The notes under the pieces are model-generated. The model did not search any database and had not been told where the DNA came from. It worked only from the letters and a program-made list of their open reading frames with translations. A DNA stretch of 64,000 nucleotides from Terrirhizobium terrae (GTDB lineage Bacteria; Pseudomonadota; Alphaproteobacteria; Rhizobiales; Rhizobiaceae). The stretch covers positions 3,571,501 to 3,635,500 of the forward strand of contig NZ_CP104992.1 of NCBI RefSeq assembly GCF_030323265.1, in the 5' to 3' direction. The position numbers were made by a program, and so were the translations under genes. Of the stretch, positions 8,071 to 18,164 are shown in pieces. The first letter of the stretch is position 1; every line of letters begins with the position of its first letter.

Positions 8071-9003
8071 ATGCCCGATTCTTCCCCGCAGAACCCGATC
8101 AAGGGCATGGCGATCATGGCCGGCTGCATGGTCGTGCTGCCGATGATGGACGCGATCGCCAAATACATGGCGACCTTCGAGACCATGTCGCCCGGCCAGG
8201 TGACCTTCTATCGATTCTTCTTCCAGTTCCTGGCGCTTCTTCCCATCGCCTTCTTCGTGCCGGGCGCATTGCGCGGCGGCAAGCGGCCCTTCATGAACCT
8301 CCTGCGCGGCGCGCTGCATGCGGCGGCAAGCCTGATGTTCTTCATGGCGGTCAAATACATGCCGCTGGCGGATGTCTTCGCCATCTATTTCGTCGAACCC
8401 TTCATGCTGACAATGATGTCGGCGCTGTTCCTCGGCGAAAAAGTCGGCTGGCGAAGGTGGCTCGCAATCGTCATCGGCTTCGGCGGCGCGATGATTGTCA
8501 TCCAGCCGAGCTATGCGATCTTCGGCTGGACGGCACTTCTGCCCGTCGTCTGCGCCTTTCTCTACACGCTCTACCTCTTCCTCAATCGTGCGATCGGCGA
8601 CGCCGATCTGCCGCTCACCATGCAGTTCGTCGCCGGTGTCGGCGGCACGCTGTTCATGACGGTGGGACTGCTGCTCGGCCATTTCGTCTATCCGGTCGAG
8701 TTCGAAGCCTCCCTGCCCTCGTCGTCCATGGGCCTGCTGCTCCTTGTCATCCTCGGCAGCATATCCGGCTACGTCCATCTTCTGGTCGTGCGCGCCTTCC
8801 GCATGGCGCCGTTGTCGCTGCTCGCACCCTTCCAGTATTTCGAGATCATCTCGGCGACGGTGCTGGGCTATCTTCTGTTTGCCGATTTTCCAACCCTGTC
8901 GAAATGGCTCGGCATAGCCATCATCGTCGCATCCGGCCTGTTCATCATCTGGCGCGAGCGTGCCAGGGTGAAACAGCTGGCAGCCGAACCGCCGGTTGGC
9001 TAG
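8071..9003 (+). CDS. EamA/DMT family permease
   Basis: Inner-membrane transporter of the drug/metabolite (EamA) superfamily, about 310 residues with ten predicted helices arranged as two five-helix repeats. Conserved loop features include the first-repeat GEKVGWRRW and the second-repeat APFQYFEI. ATG 8071 is used; an in-frame GTG at 8035 would add 12 polar residues and has no better ribosome site. It lies divergent from the PagL-like gene. Substrate cannot be read from sequence; relatives export amino acids or metabolites. Confidence 0.85.
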   Translation: MPDSSPQNPIKGMAIMAGCMVVLPMMDAIAKYMATFETMSPGQVTFYRFFFQFLALLPIAFFVPGALRGGKRPFMNLLRGALHAAASLMFFMAVKYMPLADVFAIYFVEPFMLTMMSALFLGEKVGWRRWLAIVIGFGGAMIVIQPSYAIFGWTALLPVVCAFLYTLYLFLNRAIGDADLPLTMQFVAGVGGTLFMTVGLLLGHFVYPVEFEASLPSSSMGLLLLVILGSISGYVHLLVVRAFRMAPLSLLAPFQYFEIISATVLGYLLFADFPTLSKWLGIAIIVASGLFIIWRERARVKQLAAEPPVG

Positions 9004-9088
9004 GAGGCGTTAACCGCGCTCCTTTGCTTGCCCTCAACTTCTGCCCCTTATGGCCCATATCCAGTTTCATGATGAAACGGAGAGACAG

Positions 9089-9796
9089 ATGGGCGGTATC
9101 CGCTTTTCTTTTCCGGCATGCGTCATCGCCGGAAAGGGCCGCATCGACAGGCATGATTTCCTGATCCTGCGCAAATACACATTTGCGGAGGGGGTGACGA
9201 CCTATGACGACGCCCTGCTGATGCTGGCGCTCAACGAGATGTGCCCGGAGCGCTGCGAGGAGTGGCCTGTCTATTTCATCGAGACCCTGAGCGACTTCAT
9301 TGTCGATGGCATCTCCCCGCATGGCAGCATCGATGCGCTGAAATCCGCATGGCTGATCCAGACACTGGCGCTTGACGGTGCGATCGAGGATCCGCTGCAT
9401 CTCGAATTCCTGCTGCACGCCATGGAGCGTGCCGTTTCCTGTCCTGAAATACTGTCCGCCTTCGCGCTGGATCAATTGCGCCTTGCGCTCTGTGACACGC
9501 CGGTCAGCGCCTATCGCAATGGTCGTCCTTATCGCGACGGCATTGCAGGCCATGACATCGCCTATGTCTGGCGGATTCTGAGAGGTGCCGTTGACGACGG
9601 GCGCCTGTCGCTGTCTCCACTGGAGGCCTCGATCCTGCAGATGATCAACGGTCTTGTGGAAGGCCGCGACAACCATCCCGGCTGGGCAGACGTCATGGAA
9701 CATGTCACCGGAGGGCGGGGAGCGGCGAGGTTGCGCCGACGCCCCTGGTTCCGTATGCCCGAGCCTGCGCCGTCGCACCATCCGCAATTCGTCTGA
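9089..9796 (+). CDS. Conserved hypothetical protein
   Basis: A soluble protein of 235 residues from ATG 9089, which has GGAGAG 7 bases before it; the in-frame ATG 9050 has none. No signal peptide or membrane segment is visible. The body is predicted mostly helical (YDDALLMLALNEMCPERCEE; LKSAWLIQTLALDGAIEDP) and the C-terminal 35 residues are basic and Pro-rich. Rhizobial genomes carry similar proteins without known function; I do not recognise a catalytic motif. Confidence 0.7.
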   Translation: MGGIRFSFPACVIAGKGRIDRHDFLILRKYTFAEGVTTYDDALLMLALNEMCPERCEEWPVYFIETLSDFIVDGISPHGSIDALKSAWLIQTLALDGAIEDPLHLEFLLHAMERAVSCPEILSAFALDQLRLALCDTPVSAYRNGRPYRDGIAGHDIAYVWRILRGAVDDGRLSLSPLEASILQMINGLVEGRDNHPGWADVMEHVTGGRGAARLRRRPWFRMPEPAPSHHPQFV

Positions 9797-9871
9797 GTAA
9801 GCTATTTTCGCGGACAGGAACCTTTCGTCGGATCGATTGACATCATCCGCGTGACGCGGTCCAAAGGCTGC

Positions 9872-10484
9872 ATGAAAACCTCGAATCCCACGCTTCCCTT
9901 CGGCTATTCCCCGATCCCTGCGGGCAAGCTCGCCAACATGGTCACCTGCCTTGAAATGCATGGCCGCCCCCGGCGCGTCCGCAGCCGCCGGAAACCGGGC
10001 TGAGGGTCGAGCGCTGGGCCGAGCCATCGCTGGACGATTATCGCGATCTCTACCGGCGCGTCGGCGAGGAGTGGCTTTGGGTGTCCCGCCTCATCATGCC
10101 GGACGAGGAGTTGCGGGCGATCATTGGGGACCCGTTGGTCGAAGTTTATGTGCTGACTGACGGCGCGCGTCGTCTCGGACTTCTCGAACTCGATTTTCGC
10201 GAAGAGGAGAGTGCGAGATCGCCTTCTTCGGTATCGTCGCGGAAGCGATCGGCCAGGGCTCCGGCCGCGTGCTGATGAACGCTGCGATCGAACACGCGTG
10301 GTCGAGGCCGATCGCCCGCTTCTGGGTTCATACCTGCAATTTTGACCACCCCGCCGCCCTCGCCTTCTATCAGCGCTCCGGCTTCAGGCCCTATGCCTTC
10401 ATGGTCGAGGTCTGCGATGACCCCCGCCTCGATGGGCGCATGCCGCGCGAGGCTGCTCCGCATGTGCCGCTGATCGAAGCGTGA
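9872..10484 (+). CDS. GNAT family N-acetyltransferase, broken by two frameshifts
   Basis: GNAT acetyltransferase of about 204 residues. The first frame starts at ATG 9872 and reads TLPFGYSPIPAGKLANMVTC, a typical N-terminus. It fails at a run of five C at 9967-9971; adding one C continues through RVERWAEPSLDDYRDLYRRV to LDFREE. A second missing base at the GG of 10206-10207 restores CEIAFFGIVAEAIGQGSGRV (acetyl-CoA loop), then FYQRSGFRPY. The 613-base span is two short of a multiple of three, matching two 1-base deletions. Substrate unknown. Confidence 0.8.
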
Positions 10485-10594
10485 TCGGCTGACGTCTTTT
10501 TGCGGCATAACACGTCCGGTTCCGGCTTGAGCTGATCCGCCGGACCGTGCAAAAGTCCGCGCAGATTCTAATTGATTGATAATGGAGAGACACG

Positions 10595-11717
<1,123 letters not shown>

Positions 11718-11721
<4 letters not shown>

Positions 11722-12194
11722 GTATCGACCCTTCAACGCCGGCGACGGAATACACGGTCGATGTGCGGAGGCTCGACGAGTTTTCCGCACGCGACCTCTA
11801 TGCCATGCTGAAAATGCGTGTCGACGTCTTCGTGGTCGAGCAGATCTGTGCCTATCCCGAACTCGACGGAAATGATCCCGATTGCCTGCATCTACGGCTT
11901 CTCGACGGTGACGATCTTCTGGCCTGCGCCCGCCTCTGGCGGCCGACGCCCGACGTTCTTCCCCGCATTGGCCGCGTGGCGGTATCGCCGGACCATCGCG
12001 GAAAGCGTCTCGGCGAGGCATTGATGCGAGAGGCGATCGCCGAATGCGCAAAAATCTATCCGGGCGAAGAGATCGAGATCTCCGCCCAGGCGCATCTGCA
12101 GAAATTCTACGGCTCGCTCGGTTTCCAGCCAACGTCGGAAGAGTATCTCGAAGACGGCATTCCCCATGTGGACATGGTGAGGCGGGCCGGCTGA
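11718..12194 (+). CDS. ElaA-like GNAT family N-acetyltransferase
   Basis: A 158-residue GNAT protein of the ElaA subgroup, marked by YAMLKMRVDVFVVEQICAYP near residue 30 and by the acetyl-CoA pyrophosphate loop RVAVSPDHRGKRLGEALM. The start is TTG 11718, which overlaps the adhC stop as TTGA, so translation is coupled to adhC. The substrate is unknown. The tight coupling suggests co-expression with formaldehyde detoxification, though no biochemical link is known. Confidence 0.85.
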
Positions 12195-12292
12195 TACATC
12201 AACCGATGGCCGCGAATGTGGCCAACGGCTCGCTTGCCATTCGACATGCTCGATCTATCTTCGCCAATGGGAAGCTAAGAAAGGAAAAGAGC

Positions 12293-12481
12293 ATGTATAA
12301 GTTCGAAGTCTACAAGGACAAGGCAGGCGAATTCCGGTTCCGGTTCAAGGCCAATAACGGCCAGAGCATGTTCTCGTCCGAAGGCTATACCGCCAAGGCC
12401 TCTGCCATGGCCGCGATCGAATCCATCAAGAAGAATGCCCCCGGCGCAAATGTCGACGACCAGACGACGGCAACGGTTTGA
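12293..12481 (+). CDS. YegP family (DUF1508) protein
   Basis: A 62-residue protein with one DUF1508 repeat: YKFEVYKDKAGEFRFRFKAN followed by GQSMFSSEGYTAKASAM. The fold is a small beta-sheet/helix unit; no function is assigned to the family. AAAGGAAAAG precedes ATG 12293. It is on the same strand as its neighbours but with about 100 bases before it, so it may have its own promoter. Confidence 0.85.
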   Translation: MYKFEVYKDKAGEFRFRFKANNGQSMFSSEGYTAKASAMAAIESIKKNAPGANVDDQTTATV

Positions 12482-12532
12482 TGTGCTAATTCGCCTTCCT
12501 GTGAACTCTAAACCGCAAGAAGGCGAATACCG

Positions 12533-12979
12533 TTGATCTATGTCGATGCCGATGCCTGCCCGGTAAAGCCGGAAATCCTCAAGGTCGCGGAGCGCCACGG
12601 CCTCGAAGTGACGCTTGTCGCCAATTCCGGCCTTCGCCCCTCGCGTGATCCGATGGTGAAGAACGTCATCGTGTCGGGCGCCTTCGACGCGGCCGACGAC
12701 TGGATTGCCGAGCGTGCCGGCGCCGGCGACATCGTGGTGACTGCCGACGTGCCGCTTGCCGGGCGCTGCGTGGCCGCAGGTGCATTCGTCACCGGACCGA
12801 CCGGTCGTGTCTTCGACCAGGCCAATATCGGCATGGCGACGGCCATGCGCGATCTCGGCCAGCATCTGCGCGAGACCGGTGAAAGCAAGGGCTACAATGC
12901 GGCCTTCTCGGCCAAGGACCGGTCTTCCTTCCTCGAAACCCTGGACCGGCTTTGCCGCCGGGCGAAATCAGGCGGATAG
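12533..12979 (+). CDS. UPF0178 (YaiI/YqxD, DUF188) family protein
   Basis: A 148-residue cytoplasmic protein of the YaiI/YqxD family, recognised by YVDADACPVKPEI at the N-terminus, DIVVTADVPLAGRC and the C-terminal FLETLDRL. The family has a PIN-like fold with conserved acidic residues, but no reaction has been proven. The start is TTG 12533 with AAGGCG upstream; no ATG precedes the conserved DADACP motif. Confidence 0.9.
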   Translation: MIYVDADACPVKPEILKVAERHGLEVTLVANSGLRPSRDPMVKNVIVSGAFDAADDWIAERAGAGDIVVTADVPLAGRCVAAGAFVTGPTGRVFDQANIGMATAMRDLGQHLRETGESKGYNAAFSAKDRSSFLETLDRLCRRAKSGG

Positions 12980-13005
12980 GACTTCGCACGGTTGGGAGGC
13001 CGTCG

Positions 13006-13689
13006 ATGGCGACACACGATCACGGCGGTAAGACTTCACATCGAACGGCAGGCTGGCGCTATCACCGCCACGGGCCATTCTTCATGGCAGCAATCGTAGC
13101 CGTGATCGCCCTGCCCTTTTTGCTCTGGCTAGTACCGGACCTCGCGGCAGCACTGACGGCTATCCTCTTCTTCGTCGTCTATCTGGGCCTCATGGCGCTC
13201 AGGATTCCTAATCTTGACGCCGATCGACTTGAGGCGAGCGGGCAGAATACCGACGAGCCCGCGCCGATCATCCTGGCCGTCACTCTATTGGCTGCGGTTG
13301 TGGCGCTGGTGACCCTGTTCGAAGCCCTGAACGACAAACAGACGAGCGGCGTGCTGGATGTCGCGGTCGGCTTTGCGGCTGTGATCCTCGGATGGTTCTC
13401 TATCCATATGATGTTCTCTGTCCATTACGCGCATCTTTACTGGCGTCCCGGTGAGAAGGATGATGGTGTCTCGCTCGGCGGGCTCGATTTTCCCGGCACC
13501 GACCGGCCGGGCGGCTGGGACTTTCTTTATTTCGGCTACGTGATCGGCATGACGGCGCAGACATCGGATGTCGGGATCACCGCGACCGATATGCGTAGAA
13601 TAAACCTGCTGCATTCCGTCGTGTCTTTCTTTTTCAACACGGTACTGGTAGCCGCTGCAGTCAATGCGGTCGTCTCGCTGGCGACCTGA
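13006..13689 (+). CDS. DUF1345 family membrane protein
   Basis: Inner-membrane protein of 227 residues, DUF1345. A His-rich N-terminus (MATHDHGG; WRYHRHG) is followed by about five hydrophobic segments (residues 24-42, 44-62, 86-105, 122-140, 200-224). The conserved pair MFSVHYAHLYW and FGYVIGMTAQTSDVGITATD are hallmarks of the family. GGGAGG precedes ATG 13006. It lies 37 bases before fghA on the same strand. Function is unknown. Confidence 0.85.
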   Translation: MATHDHGGKTSHRTAGWRYHRHGPFFMAAIVAVIALPFLLWLVPDLAAALTAILFFVVYLGLMALRIPNLDADRLEASGQNTDEPAPIILAVTLLAAVVALVTLFEALNDKQTSGVLDVAVGFAAVILGWFSIHMMFSVHYAHLYWRPGEKDDGVSLGGLDFPGTDRPGGWDFLYFGYVIGMTAQTSDVGITATDMRRINLLHSVVSFFFNTVLVAAAVNAVVSLAT

Positions 13690-13726
13690 CCTCAATCAAG
13701 CCGCAAGCCCGAAAGGACCGATCGCC

Positions 13727-14560
13727 ATGAAGATCCTCTCCCAGAACACCGCATTCGGCGGCATGCAGGGCGTCTTTGCCCACGATTCGGATGCCTGCAA
13801 ATGCGAGATGACCTTCGCCGTCTTCGTGCCGCCGCAGGCGATCAGCGAACCGCGTCCGGTCCTCTGGTATCTGTCCGGCCTCACCTGCACCCATGCCAAT
13901 GTCATGGAAAAGGGCGAGTATCGCCGGATGGCCTCCGAGCTCGGCCTGATCATCGTGTGCCCCGACACGAGCCCGCGCGGCAATGACGTGCCGGACGAAC
14001 TGACCAACTGGCAGATGGGCAAGGGCGCGGGGTTCTATCTCGATGCGACCGAAAAGCCCTGGGCCGAGAATTACCACATGTATACCTACATCACCGAGGA
14101 ACTGCCGAAGCTTGTCGGCGAACAGTTCCGCGTGGACATGAGCCGCCAGGGCATTTTCGGCCATTCGATGGGCGGCCACGGCGCCATGACGATCGCGCTG
14201 AAACACCCCGACCGCTTCAAGAGCTGCTCGGCCTTCGCCCCGATCGTCGAACCGTCGACGGCCGACTGGTCCGCGCCTGCGCTCGAAAAATATCTCGGCG
14301 CCGATCAGGCCGCGTGGCGGCAGTATGATGCCTGTGCGCTGGTGGAAGATGGCGCCCGCTTCCCCGAATTCCTCATCGACCAGGGCAAGGCCGACAGTTT
14401 CCTAGAAAACGGACTGCGGCCCTGGCTTTTCGAAGAAGCGGTGAAGGGCACCGATATCGGTCTGACGCTTCGGATGCACGAGCGCTACGACCATTCCTAT
14501 TATTTCATCTCCACCTTCATGGACGATCATTTGCGCTGGCATGCCGAGCGGCTTGGCTGA
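13727..14560 (+). CDS. fghA: S-formylglutathione hydrolase
   Basis: FghA hydrolyses S-formylglutathione to formate and glutathione, the step after AdhC. The 277-residue alpha/beta hydrolase contains the nucleophile elbow GHSMGGHG, LTCTHANVMEKGEYRR and the C-terminal His in ERYDHSYYFISTF, all typical of esterase D/FghA. ATG 13727 has GAAAGGA upstream. It belongs to the same plus-strand run as adhC, with four genes between them. Confidence 0.95.
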   Translation: MKILSQNTAFGGMQGVFAHDSDACKCEMTFAVFVPPQAISEPRPVLWYLSGLTCTHANVMEKGEYRRMASELGLIIVCPDTSPRGNDVPDELTNWQMGKGAGFYLDATEKPWAENYHMYTYITEELPKLVGEQFRVDMSRQGIFGHSMGGHGAMTIALKHPDRFKSCSAFAPIVEPSTADWSAPALEKYLGADQAAWRQYDACALVEDGARFPEFLIDQGKADSFLENGLRPWLFEEAVKGTDIGLTLRMHERYDHSYYFISTFMDDHLRWHAERLG

Positions 14561-14579
14561 TCGCTGACGCGGAGAACCC

Positions 14580-14600
14580 GCCGGCGGATTGGCCGCCGGC
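14580..14600. terminator. Hairpin between convergent fghA and doxX
   Basis: GCCGGCGG and CCGCCGGC form a perfect 8-base-pair stem with loop ATTGG in the 57-base gap between the two convergent genes. There is no clear T run, so it may act weakly or only as a 3' stabiliser. Confidence 0.5.
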
Positions 14601-14617
14601 CGGGCATTCGGAATGCT

Positions 14618-15013
14618 TCAGATCTTGCTGCGGTTATCGACCGAGAAGGCGCCCGCCCCTGCAAAAACCAGGTAGAGGAAGATGAAGCAGAACAGGATGG
14701 CGGGCTCGCCGCCATTCGGTGCCGGCCAGAAGCCGCGCGGCGCATGCGCCATGAAATAGGCAACCGCCATCTGGCCCGACAGGATGAAGGCCACCGGACG
14801 TGTCAGGAAACCTATCGTGATCAGGATGCCGCCGACGAATTCCAGAAGAGCTGCAAAAAGGATAAGCGGCGGTAGACTTCCGCCCTCGCCCTGCGGCACT
14901 GGAAAGGCGAACAGCTTCATCGTGCCATGCTCGATGAACAGCAGGCCAGTCATAATTCTCAGGGCCGCGAGACCTTGGTCCCTATAAGCGGCCAGACGAT
15001 CGAAGAAACCCAT
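14618..15013 (-). CDS. DoxX family membrane protein
   Basis: A 131-residue inner-membrane protein of the DoxX family with four hydrophobic helices. The first contains the characteristic LRIMTGLLFIEHGTMKLF; the second LEFVGGILITIGFLTRPVA; then AYFMAHAPRGFWP and the final helix. Family members take part in thiosulfate:quinone or oxidative-stress membrane complexes in a few species, but most are uncharacterised. It appears to be a single gene, convergent with fghA. Confidence 0.85.
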   Translation of the reverse strand: MGFFDRLAAYRDQGLAALRIMTGLLFIEHGTMKLFAFPVPQGEGGSLPPLILFAALLEFVGGILITIGFLTRPVAFILSGQMAVAYFMAHAPRGFWPAPNGGEPAILFCFIFLYLVFAGAGAFSVDNRSKI

Positions 15014-15137
15014 TTAGCTCTCCCGGGTTGCAATGCGCTCCAGCGATAAACTTGAGTTGGATTCGCCAGAAATCACATTTATGGCACCGATCGCTGATAT
15101 GCGATATAGCGGTGTCTGTCGCGACCGATCAGCGTGG

Positions 15138-15638
15138 CTAGTGTCGCTGATTTTCCGAAAGTGCGGTCAGCACGGCGCTGCGTCTCGGATCCTTGAGGTG
15201 GAATTCCGAAGCGATCCGGTCGGCGATCTTTCCCGCCAGCACTCTGTCGGCGCCCTCCTCGCCGAAGCGCAGGACGGACATGTCGAACGATCCCTCGGCG
15301 ATAGGCTCCCCGGCCCCGACCGAAATGGCCTTGACGGTAACGGCTGCGGAATAGCGCGTGCCGAGAAGTGCCGGCACGCGCTTTGCCTCGCCGATCTTCA
15401 CGGTCAATATCGCGCGCGGGAGCATGAAGGAACGCGTGGTTGCCTGGATGGAGGCATCAACGAGACTATCGGTCCAGGCGATGAGTTCCGGCGGCACATC
15501 CGCCTGGGCGGTGACGAAGGCGCCACGCACGTCATAGAGCATCCGCTCCGCCGCATCCTCTTTCTCGGGCATGCGGAAACCCGTCAGCAGGACAAGGGCC
15601 AACGAAACTGCTGCGATACGCGATGAGAAAAACAACAT
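15138..15638 (-). CDS. Secreted conserved hypothetical protein
   Basis: A 166-residue protein with an N-terminal signal sequence (residues 1-21, RIAAVSLALVLLTGF) and a periplasmic domain ending near DPRRSAVLTALSENQRH. It is downstream of the ATP12 gene. The likely start codon ATG 15638 lies inside the right arm of a strong hairpin (15633-15670), so either translation is controlled by this structure or the true start is further in. I do not recognise the family. Confidence 0.65.
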   Translation of the reverse strand: MLFFSSRIAAVSLALVLLTGFRMPEKEDAAERMLYDVRGAFVTAQADVPPELIAWTDSLVDASIQATTRSFMLPRAILTVKIGEAKRVPALLGTRYSAAVTVKAISVGAGEPIAEGSFDMSVLRFGEEGADRVLAGKIADRIASEFHLKDPRRSAVLTALSENQRH

Positions 15639-15670
15639 GCAGGCATCCGGAACAACGGGCCTGCATGTTG
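15633..15670 (-). terminator. Perfect 12-bp hairpin followed by T run, overlapping the start codon of the downstream gene
   Basis: CAACATGCAGGC (15633-15644) and GCCTGCATGTTG (15659-15670) are perfectly complementary with a 14-base loop. Read on the minus strand the hairpin is followed by TTTTTC, so it looks like an intrinsic terminator for the ATP12 gene, which ends 22 bases before it. The ATG of the next gene (15638) sits in its 3' arm. Confidence 0.7.
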
Positions 15671-15692
15671 CGGTCTTAGGGTTAGGGAAGGC

Positions 15693-16484
15693 TTAAGCGG
15701 CGGGCCTCAGGGCATGAAAAACAGCGGTCGCCGCCTGCAATTCATCCTGGCGCTGCTGGCGTCGATGCTGGGCCTCGGCATCCGTGCCCCAATGCTCGAT
15801 CGTCCAGTCTTCGTCCAGATGGGCGAGCTGCCAGACCTCGTCGGCGGCGAGACGGCCATCGGCAAAGGCAAGTGCCAGGATTGCCGAGCCGGTCAGTGTT
15901 GTCACCGTGTGGAGAACGGCAAGCTCGATCGGCGTATCGTATTTCCGGAGCGCCGAGGAGAACGCTGCGGTTGCCTCCCGCGGCTGCTCCTTCGGCATCA
16001 CGCCCTCGATCAGTTCGAAGCGCGCGCCATGCTGCTCGGAAACCCAATCGAGGATCGGGTCCCATTGTTGCTGCTGACGGAGCACGAGGTTTTCCGGATT
16101 TTCCGCGCGATAGCAGAGCATGTCGCTGGAAGAGAAGCGAAGGATGTCCTCGAACACGGCCTGCGGCTCGGTGGCGACGCCGTCGATTGCCGTGTTGATG
16201 AGCCGCGTGATCGGCATGGTGCGCGGATCGATCACCTCGACCTGGTTCGCCCATTCGTCACGCAGCAGTTCGGCAAGGCGCGACGTCGGCACGGCAAGCG
16301 CATTCTTGGCCGGCGTCTTCACCGGGCGGCCATCGAGATGCACGGCCTGACCTTCTTCGCCCTCGACGACCGAGACCTCGGTGTAGAAACGCTTCGGCAG
16401 CGGCTTCTGCATCTGGATCTGCGCGCGGCGCGTCGGGTCGGGGTGGCTCATCGCCTCGGACGGATCGGGAAACAGTTCACGCAT
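15693..16484 (-). CDS. ATP12 family F1-ATPase assembly chaperone
   Basis: ATP12 homologue of 263 residues, needed in mitochondria and alphaproteobacteria for assembly of the F1 alpha subunit. Features seen: KRFYTEVSVVEGEEG, LDGRPVKTPAKNALAVP, ITRLINTAIDG, and LRFSSSDMLCYRAENP with the following WDPILDW, all conserved family blocks. ATG 16484 has GAGGAAT upstream and begins 11 bases after the preceding HAD gene, so they share an operon. Confidence 0.9.
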   Translation of the reverse strand: MRELFPDPSEAMSHPDPTRRAQIQMQKPLPKRFYTEVSVVEGEEGQAVHLDGRPVKTPAKNALAVPTSRLAELLRDEWANQVEVIDPRTMPITRLINTAIDGVATEPQAVFEDILRFSSSDMLCYRAENPENLVLRQQQQWDPILDWVSEQHGARFELIEGVMPKEQPREATAAFSSALRKYDTPIELAVLHTVTTLTGSAILALAFADGRLAADEVWQLAHLDEDWTIEHWGTDAEAQHRRQQRQDELQAATAVFHALRPAA

Positions 16485-16495
16485 GCTTTTATTCC

Positions 16496-17143
16496 TCAGC
16501 CGATATGGGCCAGTATCTCGCTCGGATGATTAACGATGACGTCGGCACCGGCGGCTTTCAGCTCTTCGACCGAGGCATAGCCCCAGGAGACGCCGATCGC
16601 GGTGGCGCCTGCCGCCTTTGCCATCTGCATATCGTAGACGGCGTCTCCGATGACAAGAGTATCGGCCGCCTGCATGCCGGTCTCGTCGCAGCATTCCGTC
16701 ACCATGGCCGGATGCGGCTTGGACGGGCAGTCGTCGGCGGTGCGCGAGGCGATGAACTTGAAGCCGTGGGTCTGCTTGACGCTATCCAGGCCGCGGCGAG
16801 ACTTGCCCGTCACGGCACCGAGAAGGATCTCGTCGCGCGCCTCAAGCGTGTCCATCAGTTCGCGAATGCCGTCGAACAGCGGTTCGCGATAATCGAGATC
16901 GGCGCGGACCACAGAAAACAGCGATTTGTAATAGGCCATCATCTCGACCGCCTCGTCATCGACATGCTGCTTGCCCTGCATGCGAGCGATCGCGATGTCG
17001 AGCGTCAGGCCGATGATCGCCTTCGTGTCCTCGAAACTCGGCTCAGGCTTGCCGAAATGGACGAAGGTGCGCCGCATGGTCTCGTGGATCAGGCCGGCGC
17101 TGTCGACCAACGTGCCGTCGCAATCGAATAGAACAAGCTTCAT
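16496..17143 (-). CDS. HAD family hydrolase (phosphoglycolate phosphatase-like)
   Basis: A 215-residue haloacid dehalogenase-type phosphatase. Motif I DCDGTLVDSAG carries the nucleophile Asp8; motif II is the Thr in VTGKSRRGL; motif III/IV is Lys in PSKPHPAM and the acidic pair in VIGDAVYDMQMA. The substrate may be phosphoglycolate or another small phosphate ester. Its ATG overlaps the end of the upstream pseudouridine synthase gene by four bases, so the two are translationally coupled. Confidence 0.9.
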   Translation of the reverse strand: MKLVLFDCDGTLVDSAGLIHETMRRTFVHFGKPEPSFEDTKAIIGLTLDIAIARMQGKQHVDDEAVEMMAYYKSLFSVVRADLDYREPLFDGIRELMDTLEARDEILLGAVTGKSRRGLDSVKQTHGFKFIASRTADDCPSKPHPAMVTECCDETGMQAADTLVIGDAVYDMQMAKAAGATAIGVSWGYASVEELKAAGADVIVNHPSEILAHIG

Positions 17144-18128
17144 TCGTCGTCGTCCCTTGCGCCGTTTTCCATGTCGAAACCGAGAAGGTTCCAGCTCTGC
17201 ACCATGTGCGGCGGCAGCGGCGCCGTCACCTTCAGGCGACCGCCCGACGGATGCGGGATGTCGATATGGCGGGCATGCAGATGCAGCTTCTTCTGGATGC
17301 CGCCCGGGAACGGCCAGTTGATGTCATCGTCGAAATATTTCGGATCGCCGATGATCGGATGACCGATCGAGAGTGCGTGGACGCGAAGCTGGTGGGTACG
17401 GCCCGTATAGGGTTCCATCTCCAGCCATGCGAGCGCCTGGGCTGCGGTTTCCAGCACGCGGTAATAGGAGATGGCGTGATCTGCCCCTCCTCGCCATGCT
17501 TGGCGATCCGCATCCGGTCACCGTCCGGTGTCTGCTCCTTGACGAGCCATGAGGAAAGCTTGTCCTCACGCTTGCGCGGCACGCCTTTGACCAGCGACCA
17601 GTAGGTCTTCTTGGTATCGCGTTCGCGGAAAGCGGCGGTCAGCTTCTGTGCCGCGCCGCGGGTACGGGCGATGACGAGCACGCCTGACGTATCGCGGTCG
17701 AGGCGATGCACGAGGCGCGGCTTCTCGCCCTTCTGGTTGATCCAGGATTCGAGCATCTGGTCGATATGGCGGGTCACGCCGGAACCACCCTGCACGGCAA
17801 GGCCTGCGGGCTTGTTGAGCACGATCACCTTGTCGTCCTCATGCAGGACCATGCGCTGCAGAAGCTCGTAGTCACCGCCATGCTTCAAATCCTTGCCGGC
17901 GATCGGTCCCTTCTTGATGTCGGTATCGATCGGCGGCACCCGCACCATCTGTCCAGGCTGGATGCGCGTATCCGTCTTCACGCGGCCGCCATCGACGCGT
18001 ACCTGTCCGGACCGGAGAAGTTTTTGCAGCGGGCCGAAGCCAAGACCGGGGTAATGGATCTTGAACCAGCGGTCGAGGCGCATGCCTGCCTCGTCCGCCT
18101 CGACGGCGATATGCTCGATGCCTGCCAT
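17140..18128 (-). CDS. rluC: RluC/RluD family 23S rRNA pseudouridine synthase, frameshifted
   Basis: Pseudouridine synthase of the RluA superfamily acting on 23S rRNA. An S4-like domain lies at residues 12-70 (RLDRWFKIHYPGLGFGPLQK; SGQVRVDGGRV), then the catalytic motif VHRLDRDTSGVLVIAR with Asp. The frame breaks after MRIAKHGEEG; a missing G at 17484-17487 (run of four, expected five) restores ADHAISYYRVLETAAQALAW and the final domain GRTHQLRVHALSIGHPIIGD. About 330 residues result. It lies 36 bases after crcB and overlaps the HAD gene. Probably a sequence error. RluC versus RluD is not certain. Confidence 0.88.
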
Positions 18129-18164
18129 CAAAGCTCTTTCTTATATCTCTGTGATGGCCGGTCT

